A stretch of 64,000 nucleotides of DNA, taken from the NCBI GenBank assembly GCA_903916735.1, contig CAIWXX010000183.1:1-64000 (forward strand), given 5' to 3'. The number at the start of each line of letters is the position of its first letter. The first letter of the stretch is position 1. Below, piece after piece: positions 37,927 to 45,952 of this stretch. Source of the DNA: an uncultured Acidobacteriota bacterium (GTDB taxonomy: Bacteria; Acidobacteriota; CAIWXX01). The translations under genes were made by a program, and so were the position numbers. The notes beneath the pieces were generated by a model. That model had not been told where the DNA came from. It searched no databases and was given only the letters and a program-made list of their open reading frames with translations.

Positions 37927-39495
37927 TCAAGAGTGGCCCTTCTGCGATCGGTTGCGAATTGCATCGATTGCGCGCCGGGCTTCGAGCCGCACATCGGATG
38001 AAGGATCACGGCGTTGGAGCGAATCGAGACTCTTGATGTTCGCAACAGTACCAGAAGCCCCGATCACAATGCAGGCTGCTCGGCGAATGTCGGAAACGCC
38101 GCTCTTCAAAGCATCAACGACAGCTTGTTGAGCTTCAACGGCTTTGAGTGTGCTGAGCTGTTTTACGGCCTCCAGCGAATAAGGAGGCAGATCCAGCTTC
38201 ACAACTCTGGCCAGCATCTCGATGGAAGATGGCGTATTAAAATGCCCCAGGGCGGCGATACAAGCGAGAGAGGTCTGATTGTTGGTTGGGAGTCCTGCGT
38301 CGATCAGTGTTGCGAGTTTGGCAAGGATCGTGTTCTGAGCCGTTTCGCCACCCGATTCGGCGATCCCAATGATGGCTTCCGGATCACCCTTCTCGGCGTC
38401 GGAGGTCATGACGGAGAGTGCGGCAGCTCCCTGTACGGCTGATAAGGCCTTCTGTATCGCATGTCTGTGGGCGAGGCTGGATTCACTTCCGAGTGCCGGC
38501 TGCAGAATGGAAGCGAATCGGGGATCCGGGTGTTCGGCCATCCATTTTAATAGATAAATTCGGCTGTCGATAATCTGGTCGAAATCGTCAAGCAAGAAGG
38601 CGGATGTGGGGTTGATCAACATTGCCAACTGCGATGTAATCCGGTCAACCGGATAGCGCAAGAGGGCATACAGAGCCGTTGATCGCAAGTGGTCCCGCAG
38701 CGGGACTCCCGGGGGCTCCGTCGCGGCGGGCGCAAGAATGGCCGCCGCATCTTTCAACCCGTCCTCCTGCTTCATCCTCGAAAGCGCCTCCAGAGCGAAC
38801 GGGCGCATTGCGGGATCGGCAAGCATTTTTACGAGCGCCTGGACACAGCTTGTGTCGCCGCTTTTCCCGACAACCGTCGCGATGGCCATACGATCATCGA
38901 AAGACGGCACGACGTCGATATTGGCGAGAAGGAGTGAGGCGATTTTCACTTTCTTTGAAAGCAACACGGCCGATTCGATCGCCTGCTCAAAAGCCTCCGG
39001 CCCGCGTTCCTGTACCAAAGCTTTGACGAAAATATCTTTCTGCATGCTGATCGCGAGGTTGCCGACAAGATAGAACCCGAGCTCTCGATCGGCGGGGCGG
39101 AGGTTCGTCAGCATTCCCGGTATGAGCTTGGTGATGCTGTCTTTGTTCTTTGATTGCACCAGCGATTCCTCGACGATCCACAGCGCTCTTCTGGAATTCT
39201 CTTTTTGCTTGAGGAGGATCACATCTCGCGAAGCATCATCGCCGCGTTTGGCGAGGAGAATGCAAAGATCAAGCTGGAATTTTTCGTTAAATGCCGCCGT
39301 CGGCGTTTTCAGAATCCGGCTGATTTCCGCCGGCGCATCAGATGGATATTGCGCCAGCAGTTCTCCAGCGGCACTTAATCGCCGGGCTTGATCCGCGCCG
39401 TACATTTCCGATACGAGCTGCTCCAGACTGGCGGCTCTCACTGCTGCCGGCTGAGCTTGAAGAAGCAGACAGAATAGAATCGCAATTTTCTTCAT
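37927..39495 (-). CDS. Secreted HEAT-repeat protein
   Basis: This 522-residue protein has a signal peptide (MKKIAILFCLLLQAQPAAVRA) followed by helical hairpins of the HEAT/Armadillo type across its length (for example SCVQALVKMLADPAMRPFAL and CIAALGHFNTPSSIEMLARV). The ATG at 39495 is chosen because it begins the signal peptide; an upstream in-frame start would spoil it. It is probably a periplasmic scaffold or binding protein. Partners are unknown; the neighbours are a small membrane protein and a divergent CHAD gene. Confidence 0.78.
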   Translation of the reverse strand: MKKIAILFCLLLQAQPAAVRAASLEQLVSEMYGADQARRLSAAGELLAQYPSDAPAEISRILKTPTAAFNEKFQLDLCILLAKRGDDASRDVILLKQKENSRRALWIVEESLVQSKNKDSITKLIPGMLTNLRPADRELGFYLVGNLAISMQKDIFVKALVQERGPEAFEQAIESAVLLSKKVKIASLLLANIDVVPSFDDRMAIATVVGKSGDTSCVQALVKMLADPAMRPFALEALSRMKQEDGLKDAAAILAPAATEPPGVPLRDHLRSTALYALLRYPVDRITSQLAMLINPTSAFLLDDFDQIIDSRIYLLKWMAEHPDPRFASILQPALGSESSLAHRHAIQKALSAVQGAAALSVMTSDAEKGDPEAIIGIAESGGETAQNTILAKLATLIDAGLPTNNQTSLACIAALGHFNTPSSIEMLARVVKLDLPPYSLEAVKQLSTLKAVEAQQAVVDALKSGVSDIRRAACIVIGASGTVANIKSLDSLQRRDPSSDVRLEARRAIDAIRNRSQKGHS

Positions 39496-39634
39496 AATCG
39501 ATAGCTTATCCCGACCCGGCTCCCAGAACAACAGCAGGCTCTTTTCAAATGACGGATCAAAAACGAGGAATGTTCTCGCCTCACCGGAAGTTGAGTGCGC
39601 GACAAAAATGTTGCCGGAAAGGAAAACACTTTGA

Positions 39635-39696
39635 AACCACCGATGAACACAGATCGGGTGCCGGGTGTCTGTGTTTATTTGAGCATATCGGTGGTT
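39635..39696. repeat. REP-like inverted repeat, two-part stem
   Basis: AACCACCGAT at 39635-39644 pairs with ATCGGTGGTT at 39687-39696, and inside it AACACAGA (39646-39653) pairs with TCTGTGTT (39668-39675). The two stems can stack into one long imperfect hairpin between the HEAT and CHAD genes. The half-sequence ACCGATGAACACAGAT is reminiscent of intergenic repeats found in many copies in some bacterial genomes. Confidence 0.7.
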
Positions 39697-39804
39697 CCAT
39701 TCGGCGCGTCAAATTTTTAGTGGGCAATTTCTCTGATGTACACCCATGAGCGCGCTGCCCTTTTGATGATATCTTGAGACAGGAATATAATCTTCGATAC
39801 GAGC

Positions 39805-40647
39805 ATGAAAAAGCCTGAATCATTCTGGGGCGCTGCATCACGGATTTTGTCCGACCGCGTATGTACATTTTCGCGCCTCTGCCGGAAAGCCGCGACGCGG
39901 GCTTCAGCCGACAACATCCATGACGTCCGTGTCAGCTCACGGCGCCTGGCCGCAGCCCTTGATGTTTTCGATCTTGACGAGCTGGCCGGACTCAAAAAGG
40001 ACGCTGCGCGTATCCGGAAGAAAATCGGAAAAATCCGCGATCTGGACATCGCGATAGGCAATATCCGCGATTTCTCGGAAACCCTTGATGCCGGCGATCG
40101 TCAGGAATGCGAGAACATCGCGGCAAAGCTCCATCGGAAGAGGCAACGATGGCTTTGTCAGGTACGGCCCCTGCTGCGCTGTTCAATACCGATGCCGCAT
40201 TTGGTTCTCCTGGAAGAGGAGAGTGCGGCCTTTGGAGATGAAGCGCCCGTCCATTTGCGGCCTCTCCTGGCGGCGGCCTCCGAGCTTCTTGACCGTATCA
40301 CATCCACCGACAACGCTCGCCCGCTCCATCTCCTTCGCATCTGCGTCAAACGGCTCCGATACAAAATCGAAATTTTCGCGTCCTCCATCGAGCTGGAGGT
40401 TGATGGGTGGCTGACATCCTGTAAGGAACTTCAGGATCGGCTGGGCGAGGTCCATGATCTGGATATTTTGATTGAATTGATCGAGGAAGAATGGAAAGAA
40501 GGCCTGCAAGGAGGACCATGCCGAGGAGGGATTGAGCGTTTGTTGCAGGAGGCCTGGAGGAAACGTCACCGGCTGAGCTCAGGGCTACTTGCATCGCTTT
40601 CCGAAGAAGCGGCCTTTTTGGAACGGATCAGATCGAGCCTGTTCTAG
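39805..40647 (+). CDS. CHAD domain protein
   Basis: This 280-residue all-helical protein has two CHAD half-repeats, each with conserved basic and acidic residues: IHDVRVSSRRLAAAL...KIRDLDIAIGNI and LHLLRICVKRLRYKIEIF...EVHDLDILIELI. CHAD domains bind polyphosphate; some members localise to polyphosphate granules, others sit with CYTH phosphatases. No CYTH or ppk gene is near. The start gives MKKPESFWGAAS and the length is normal. Confidence 0.9.
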   Translation: MKKPESFWGAASRILSDRVCTFSRLCRKAATRASADNIHDVRVSSRRLAAALDVFDLDELAGLKKDAARIRKKIGKIRDLDIAIGNIRDFSETLDAGDRQECENIAAKLHRKRQRWLCQVRPLLRCSIPMPHLVLLEEESAAFGDEAPVHLRPLLAAASELLDRITSTDNARPLHLLRICVKRLRYKIEIFASSIELEVDGWLTSCKELQDRLGEVHDLDILIELIEEEWKEGLQGGPCRGGIERLLQEAWRKRHRLSSGLLASLSEEAAFLERIRSSLF

Positions 40648-40840
40648 CGTCGTGTTCCCAACGATGTTCCGCATATTTCGACACCTTAATTGGCCGGGCC
40701 GTGCTCAAAGACAGATGGGCACGGATCTTTCACGACAGGATCTATGTTACACGCAGGTTTCTATTGTCGGCTTGTTATGAAGATCCGCAGTGAAACGAAT
40801 CAAGAAATATGCACGGCATGATACCCAGTGGCCAATCAAC

Positions 40841-41839
40841 TCAATGCCAATGCAGGAACCAGTCACGAAGAATGGCCTCTGCCGGCTTGCCTCGTGGCGT
40901 ATAGGATCTGTCGACCGGTCCTCCGTCGCCCCACCAATCATAAATAAAGACCCCATTTAAATAGGTGACGTCTTTCCATGCCTCAAAGAAAGCACTGTAA
41001 CACAGCGCTTGCTCTTCGATGTCGACAGGGTTGGATGTCGTATAGTCCCACGGATTTTGGCTGCACCCATCGGCTGATGGGTACCCGATTTCGGTGAAGA
41101 TGAGTGGCTTTCCGAATCTGGTGACCCATTCCGTATACTTCTCCTGCACCCGCTTCCAGTTATAGAGGAGCTCCACCTTGTTAGGGTGGTTCGATTGTGC
41201 AAGTTCGAAATAGCCATTGGAGCCGAGATAGTCGAGGGTTTCGACAAATCCGTCCTTGGAAAGGCGGTCCCAATTGGATGAGTAAATCAGTTTTCCATGA
41301 TAGCGCGAACGGATTTTTGTGATCAAGTCGATCCAAAGGTCACGTTTTTTTTCTGAGCTCAGCAGCTCGCAGCCGACGAGCAGCAGTTCAATGTGGGATC
41401 GTTCCGCGAGATCGGCATAATCCAGCATAACCTTCCCGTAAGTAGCGAACCAGCCCTCCCAGCTCGGCGGATCAATCGTTCCCCGCCATTTGCCCGGCTG
41501 AACATCGACGATATAAATGATCGGAAAAAGAAAAACGGACATCCCCCGCGCGTGAGCGGCGGCGGTGACTCGATCGATGGTTGCAGATGAGGATGTCGTG
41601 CTGGAGAGATAGACACCACTTGAAGAGACCGAGTCCTGATTGATGTTGACCACGAGAGAGATGTAGTTGGCATGCAATGCCTTGATCTCATCGAGCTCCT
41701 TCTCGTAGCCGTAATCCTTGTCGGGAGAGAAGAGGCCGAGGGCAACGCCTTTTATGAAGGGCTGCCCGAGAAGCTCGATGGCCCTCAATGGAGCACAGCC
41801 GGAAAGGAACAATGTCAGGAAAAATATGCTGCGCATCAT
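40841..41839 (-). CDS. GH113-like glycoside hydrolase lipoprotein
   Basis: The 332-residue product begins with a lipoprotein signal (MMRSIFFLTLFLSGC, lipobox LSGC). It then forms a TIM-barrel-like domain with KGVALGLFSPDKDYG, VGCELLSSEKK and IFTEIGYPSADG; the two conserved glutamates lie where GH113 (beta-mannanase family) has its acid/base and nucleophile. The late CSQNPWDYTT and FIYDWWGDGG motifs are also GH113-like. The substrate is not proven. The start at the MM pair is chosen for the signal peptide; the frame extends 21 codons further upstream. Confidence 0.78.
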   Translation of the reverse strand: MMRSIFFLTLFLSGCAPLRAIELLGQPFIKGVALGLFSPDKDYGYEKELDEIKALHANYISLVVNINQDSVSSSGVYLSSTTSSSATIDRVTAAAHARGMSVFLFPIIYIVDVQPGKWRGTIDPPSWEGWFATYGKVMLDYADLAERSHIELLLVGCELLSSEKKRDLWIDLITKIRSRYHGKLIYSSNWDRLSKDGFVETLDYLGSNGYFELAQSNHPNKVELLYNWKRVQEKYTEWVTRFGKPLIFTEIGYPSADGCSQNPWDYTTSNPVDIEEQALCYSAFFEAWKDVTYLNGVFIYDWWGDGGPVDRSYTPRGKPAEAILRDWFLHWH

Positions 41840-42020
41840 GATGCGGAAAGTAGCATGGATGACGCTCGTCGGCAATAGCGCATTGAGTTTGCGAAATAGC
41901 AAGCCATGGGGGCTTTGAGAATCTTGGCGGTGCTTGTTTCTCTACCTGGTTTGTTCTCATACCATTCCATGATCATGATCGCGCCGTCTGTGATATGCTT
42001 TGATTGTCTTGAGTGAGTCA

Positions 42021-42602
42021 GTGTCAGATCGTGAATTGGTTGAGCGGTGCCTGATCCGTGATCAATCTGCCTGGGAGCAGATCCTTCTGCGGCATAAGCG
42101 CCGAGTTTTTGGAATGGCTTACAAATTCACAGGCCGTTTCCATGAAGCGGAAGATTTGACACAGGAGATATTTCTAAAGGTTTACAAGGCGCTCGAATCT
42201 TACGACAAAGAGCAGGAGTTCTGCGGATGGCTCATCGGCATCACTCGTAATGCGTGCATTGATTTCTATCGGCGGTCCAAGCGCGAGAGACTCATCATGG
42301 GCGGAAATTCGGATGAGATCAAGAACTTCAAATTCGAAGGCCTCTCCCCGCAAGGAAACCTGGAAGCAGCGGAGCGATCCATGCTGATTCGGAAGAGCCT
42401 GAAGGAACTCCCTGACGAATTGCGGGCTGTTCTCATACTGCGCGACTTGAAAGGGCTTTCCTACGGAGAGATCGTCCAGGAATTGAATCTGGCCGAGGGC
42501 ACGGTCAAATCGCGGATCTATCGGGGCCGGCTGGAACTGGCGGCGCGCCTGCGGGGAGTTTTTCGGCCGATCGATAATGGAGGCAAGGAGTGTACGAAAT
42601 GA
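42021..42602 (+). CDS. ECF-type RNA polymerase sigma factor
   Basis: This 193-residue sigma factor has region 2 (GMAYKFTGRFHEAEDLTQEI...FCGWLIGITRNACIDFYRR) and region 4 with a helix-turn-helix (LSYGEIVQELNLAEGTVKSR). GTG at 42021 follows GAGTGAG and gives the family-like start MSDRELVERC; TTG at 42000 or 42009 is possible. No zinc-finger anti-sigma gene follows. Instead a STAS-domain gene overlaps the stop by ATGA, so regulation probably runs through a partner-switching type of control. Confidence 0.9.
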   Translation: MSDRELVERCLIRDQSAWEQILLRHKRRVFGMAYKFTGRFHEAEDLTQEIFLKVYKALESYDKEQEFCGWLIGITRNACIDFYRRSKRERLIMGGNSDEIKNFKFEGLSPQGNLEAAERSMLIRKSLKELPDELRAVLILRDLKGLSYGEIVQELNLAEGTVKSRIYRGRLELAARLRGVFRPIDNGGKECTK

Positions 42603-42928
42603 ACCGGAAAGCAGAGATCAAGGTTATCAGAATTCCACACGAGCGGATGATTTATGAGCAGCTCGAAGGCATCGACCGTGAATGGTCGGAATATCTGAAA
42701 GAAGGCTTCAAGAAATTCATCATCGATATGAGCATGGTGGGATTCATGGACAGCGCGAGCATTGGCTGTCTAATGAATTTTTATCGCAGAGTGCGGGGCG
42801 TCGGAGGCCAGATTCATCTGGCCGGCGTTCGCCCGCGAATCGAAACACTGCTGGGCATTGTCAAAGCAAAGAGCCTGTTTGGCATCTACCGGAGCGTCGA
42901 AGATGCCCAGGCTGCCTTTGGAGAGTGA
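42599..42928 (+). CDS. STAS-domain protein (anti-sigma factor antagonist-like)
   Basis: This 109-residue STAS protein has a central strand-loop-helix FIIDMSMVGFMDSASIGCLM, where SpoIIAA-type antagonists carry the phosphorylatable serine, and a C-terminal GIVKAKSLFGIYRSVEDAQ typical of the fold. STAS antagonists bind HPK-type anti-sigma kinases. It overlaps the ECF sigma gene by ATGA and is followed 4 bases later by a small helical protein. No SpoIIAB-type kinase or PP2C phosphatase is in the window. Confidence 0.85.
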   Translation: MNRKAEIKVIRIPHERMIYEQLEGIDREWSEYLKEGFKKFIIDMSMVGFMDSASIGCLMNFYRRVRGVGGQIHLAGVRPRIETLLGIVKAKSLFGIYRSVEDAQAAFGE

Positions 42929-42932
42929 ACCG

Positions 42933-43211
42933 ATGAAGAACATCAAACTAACCACCGGGTACGATGTGCCTCTCGACGGAGATCTCCTCTCCATGGTCGA
43001 AGCAATTTATCAGGAAGTGGCCGTCCGCAAAGAACTCCAGCACTCATACGAAGATCTTGTGAAGGAGATCGAGAATATTGTCAAACAGATCCCGGTGGAG
43101 GATCTTCAGCAGTATTTTAAGGAGAGCCTTTTGCTGAATACGGTCACTTATGAGAACGAGATTCTGGACGCCTACGTGCGGCGGCTCGGTGAAAAAGCAG
43201 ATGACGCCTGA
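42933..43211 (+). CDS. Small helical protein of unknown function
   Basis: The 92-residue product (MKNIKLTTGYDVPLDGDLLS...) is acidic and predicted mainly helical, with a segment YEDLVKEIENIVKQIPVED that could form a coiled coil. It is not recognised. Its place 4 bases behind the STAS gene and in the ECF sigma operon suggests it belongs to the same regulatory module. The ATG at 42933 is preferred to earlier starts overlapping the STAS gene. Confidence 0.6.
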   Translation: MKNIKLTTGYDVPLDGDLLSMVEAIYQEVAVRKELQHSYEDLVKEIENIVKQIPVEDLQQYFKESLLLNTVTYENEILDAYVRRLGEKADDA

Positions 43212-43305
43212 CGCACGGTGATCCAGATGGCGACAAATCCTGCGCACGTGCGCAGCATATAAGAAGTTCTTCAGACGGCCCCACTCAATCGTAGGGGAGG
43301 GTTTG

Positions 43306-45846
43306 ATGCCGCGGCGCATACTGAGTTTCGAAGCAATCGATCCTTCTGCAAGCGCCGTCTTCGGAGGAAAAGCCTGCGGGTTGGCTCGGCTGGTAGCGGC
43401 AGAAGTGAGGGTGCCGGCTGGATTTGTCGTCGAGGCGACCATCTCAGACCCGGGCTCATGGCCGGAGATTGATAGGAACGAGTTCCGTCGCCGAACAGAG
43501 AGCCTTCTTGCGAACGGAAAAGCGGCGGTGAGATCTTCTGCCATCGGCGAAGATGCGCCCGATCGTTCCTTTGCCGGGCTCTTCGAGACGGTTCTCGGAA
43601 TCGATACGCCCGATACCGCGCTCTCGGCCGCCGGCCTATGCATTGCATCTGGCGGCAGCGAACGAGTCCGTGTGTATGCACACAAGACTGGACCAATCCC
43701 GGTAGCGGTGATCGTTCAGAAGCAAGTGGATGCTCATATCAGCGGCATCTGTTTCACCGTCGATCCGATGGGAAAAGACAAGGCGGTCTTGATTGAAGCC
43801 GTGAGCGGCCTCGGCAATCGCGCCGCCTCGGGGCATGCAGAACCGGAACGCTGGCGAGTTTATCATACAGGGCTCGGGACATGGGACGCGCATGTGGATG
43901 GCAAACGGCGGCCAGGAGAAGCTGTTCTCAGCCAAGCCAATCTATCGGCCATTGCCGGCGAAGCGATGGTACTCTCCGATCGTCTTCGAGAGCCATTGGA
44001 TCTGGAATGGAGTCTGGATCGGGACGGCCGTCTTTGGTGGTTGCAGGCACGTCCCATCACGGCAGCCATACAGCCTCGCACATTCGTGATCGAACGCTGC
44101 GTCAGAGAGGCCGATGACGGGCCAGTGACTGTCTGGTCAAATTGGAACGTTCGGGAGACTCTGCCGGAGCCGGTGTACCCGCTCACATGGTCAATCTGGC
44201 GGGATGAGATTGTGCCAATGGTTGGTTGCCAGTTGCATGGGCTTTCGCCGGATTCGCCGGCATTGCCTCATCTGAGCGGCATTGATCTCGTGCATGGTCG
44301 CCTTTATCTCAATGTGAATGCCTTGCTGGCTCCTCCCCTCATACGCCTTTTCGCCAGAGGCCTTGGTTCGGTTGATGCGCGTGCCGGCGCCGCCATTCAT
44401 GATCTTGTCAGGAGGCGTGTCCTGCGGCCACGACGTCTTCCTGTGAACTCGGCACGGCTAATGGTCGGGTTGCTCATAGCATTGCCCCGCTCCATCATGC
44501 GGTTGATCAATGCTCTTCCTCCACGGCGTTCCTTCCGCCGGCTGGCGGCAGCCGGAATTCAAATAAGCCGGCGGGGGAGCATCTCCGAGATGAACGATGA
44601 CGAGCTGATCCAAGAGATGTGCCTGATCGCTCATCCGGAATGCCGGGAAATCCAGAACGGGCTTCAGATGGAAGGCGTCGCTATGCTTGTCTTTCATTTG
44701 GCGCTTCGTGCCTTTAAGAAATTTCCTGAAGCACAAAGGTTGCTGGCGAGTGGAATACGAGGGACTCCGACAACTGAGATTTCCATCGAGCTCGATGAGC
44801 TGATCCAGGCTGCCTGCCCGATATCGCGCGTCTTCCTTGACCCACTCGCCCCTGCCGATCTTTTCAAACAGCTGGAAAAAATTGAGCGCGGGCGTCAGTG
44901 GCTTGTTGCGTTTCATGATTTTCTCTCTCGTGTCGGGCATCGTGGCCCTGGAGAATTTGATATTGGAGTCCCGCGTTGGTCTGAAGATCCGACAATGTTG
45001 CTTGATCTGATCCGAGCCGGGTTGCGATCGCGGAAAAGCGAAACTTTGAAAGAGCGATTGGAAATTCTTGCAGCCCGACGCCGCGATGCAATTTCTTCAG
45101 CGACCTTATCCGCGCCATGGTGGCGCCGTGCATACATGCAACCTCTTGCACACCTCGTCGAACTTTACATGCCGAACCGGGAGGCTCCAAAGCACTACGG
45201 TATGTTCGCATTCATGCGCATGCGTCAGGCAGCATGCGAACTCGGTTCACGCTTGGTCGTTCGTGGAATGCTGACGTCGCCTGAGGAAGTGTTCTTCCTT
45301 GAATACTCGGAACTGAAGAAGATCGTGCGCGAAGACCCTGCTGAACGTGATCTTCAGCAACGCATCGCCACACGACGAACACTTCTGGAGCAGTTTCGAT
45401 CCGAACAGCCCCCTGACATGTTGCGATCCGATGGCGTACCGGTCGTGGATGAGGAAAGCGTCCTTGAGACGCCGGGGGATGGTGTGCTTCGAGGCACAGC
45501 TGTTTCATCAGGAGTTGCAACAGGACCTGTTCGCATTCTACGTGAGCCGGATCCGAATGCGATGGAAGATGGCGATGTCATAGTGATGGAATACGCCGAT
45601 CCAGGCTGGACCCCACTCTTTCCTCGCGCCGCCGCCGTTGTGATGGAAGTCGGCGGCATGATGTGCCATGCGGCCGTGGTCGCCCGCGAATTGGGAATCC
45701 CGGCGGTGTTCGGCCTGCGCAATGCGACACGATTGCTGAACGAAGGTCAGAGCGTGACGGTTGATGGGAATGATGGAATTGTCCGATTCGCGTGGAGAAC
45801 AGAACAGGAAGCGTCGGCTGATCAATCGCGGAGCGGTTCGGGCTAG
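43306..45846 (+). CDS. PEP-utilising enzyme (pyruvate-phosphate-dikinase/rifampin-phosphotransferase type)
   Basis: The 846-residue protein has an N-terminal ATP-grasp PPDK_N domain (GGKACGLARLVAAEV, AVRSSAIGEDAPDRSFAGLF), a middle helical region of about 400 residues, and a C-terminal phosphohistidine domain with GGMMCHAAVVARELGIPAVF (His near 788). This order and length match rifampin phosphotransferase-like enzymes rather than PEP synthase, which needs a PEP-binding barrel that is absent. It would transfer a phosphate from ATP through the swivelling histidine to an unknown acceptor. The ATG follows GTAGGGGAGG. It lies 94 bases after the sigma operon. Confidence 0.82.
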   Translation: MPRRILSFEAIDPSASAVFGGKACGLARLVAAEVRVPAGFVVEATISDPGSWPEIDRNEFRRRTESLLANGKAAVRSSAIGEDAPDRSFAGLFETVLGIDTPDTALSAAGLCIASGGSERVRVYAHKTGPIPVAVIVQKQVDAHISGICFTVDPMGKDKAVLIEAVSGLGNRAASGHAEPERWRVYHTGLGTWDAHVDGKRRPGEAVLSQANLSAIAGEAMVLSDRLREPLDLEWSLDRDGRLWWLQARPITAAIQPRTFVIERCVREADDGPVTVWSNWNVRETLPEPVYPLTWSIWRDEIVPMVGCQLHGLSPDSPALPHLSGIDLVHGRLYLNVNALLAPPLIRLFARGLGSVDARAGAAIHDLVRRRVLRPRRLPVNSARLMVGLLIALPRSIMRLINALPPRRSFRRLAAAGIQISRRGSISEMNDDELIQEMCLIAHPECREIQNGLQMEGVAMLVFHLALRAFKKFPEAQRLLASGIRGTPTTEISIELDELIQAACPISRVFLDPLAPADLFKQLEKIERGRQWLVAFHDFLSRVGHRGPGEFDIGVPRWSEDPTMLLDLIRAGLRSRKSETLKERLEILAARRRDAISSATLSAPWWRRAYMQPLAHLVELYMPNREAPKHYGMFAFMRMRQAACELGSRLVVRGMLTSPEEVFFLEYSELKKIVREDPAERDLQQRIATRRTLLEQFRSEQPPDMLRSDGVPVVDEESVLETPGDGVLRGTAVSSGVATGPVRILREPDPNAMEDGDVIVMEYADPGWTPLFPRAAAVVMEVGGMMCHAAVVARELGIPAVFGLRNATRLLNEGQSVTVDGNDGIVRFAWRTEQEASADQSRSGSG

Positions 45847-45952
45847 CTACTTGAGCGAAAGGCGTTTGAAACGATGCGTGTTGAGAAAACTGGAGAGTTC
45901 AAGCCCAGAAGGTGGCTTTGGGTCGAGTGAGATCGGCAGCATTGCCGGTTCC

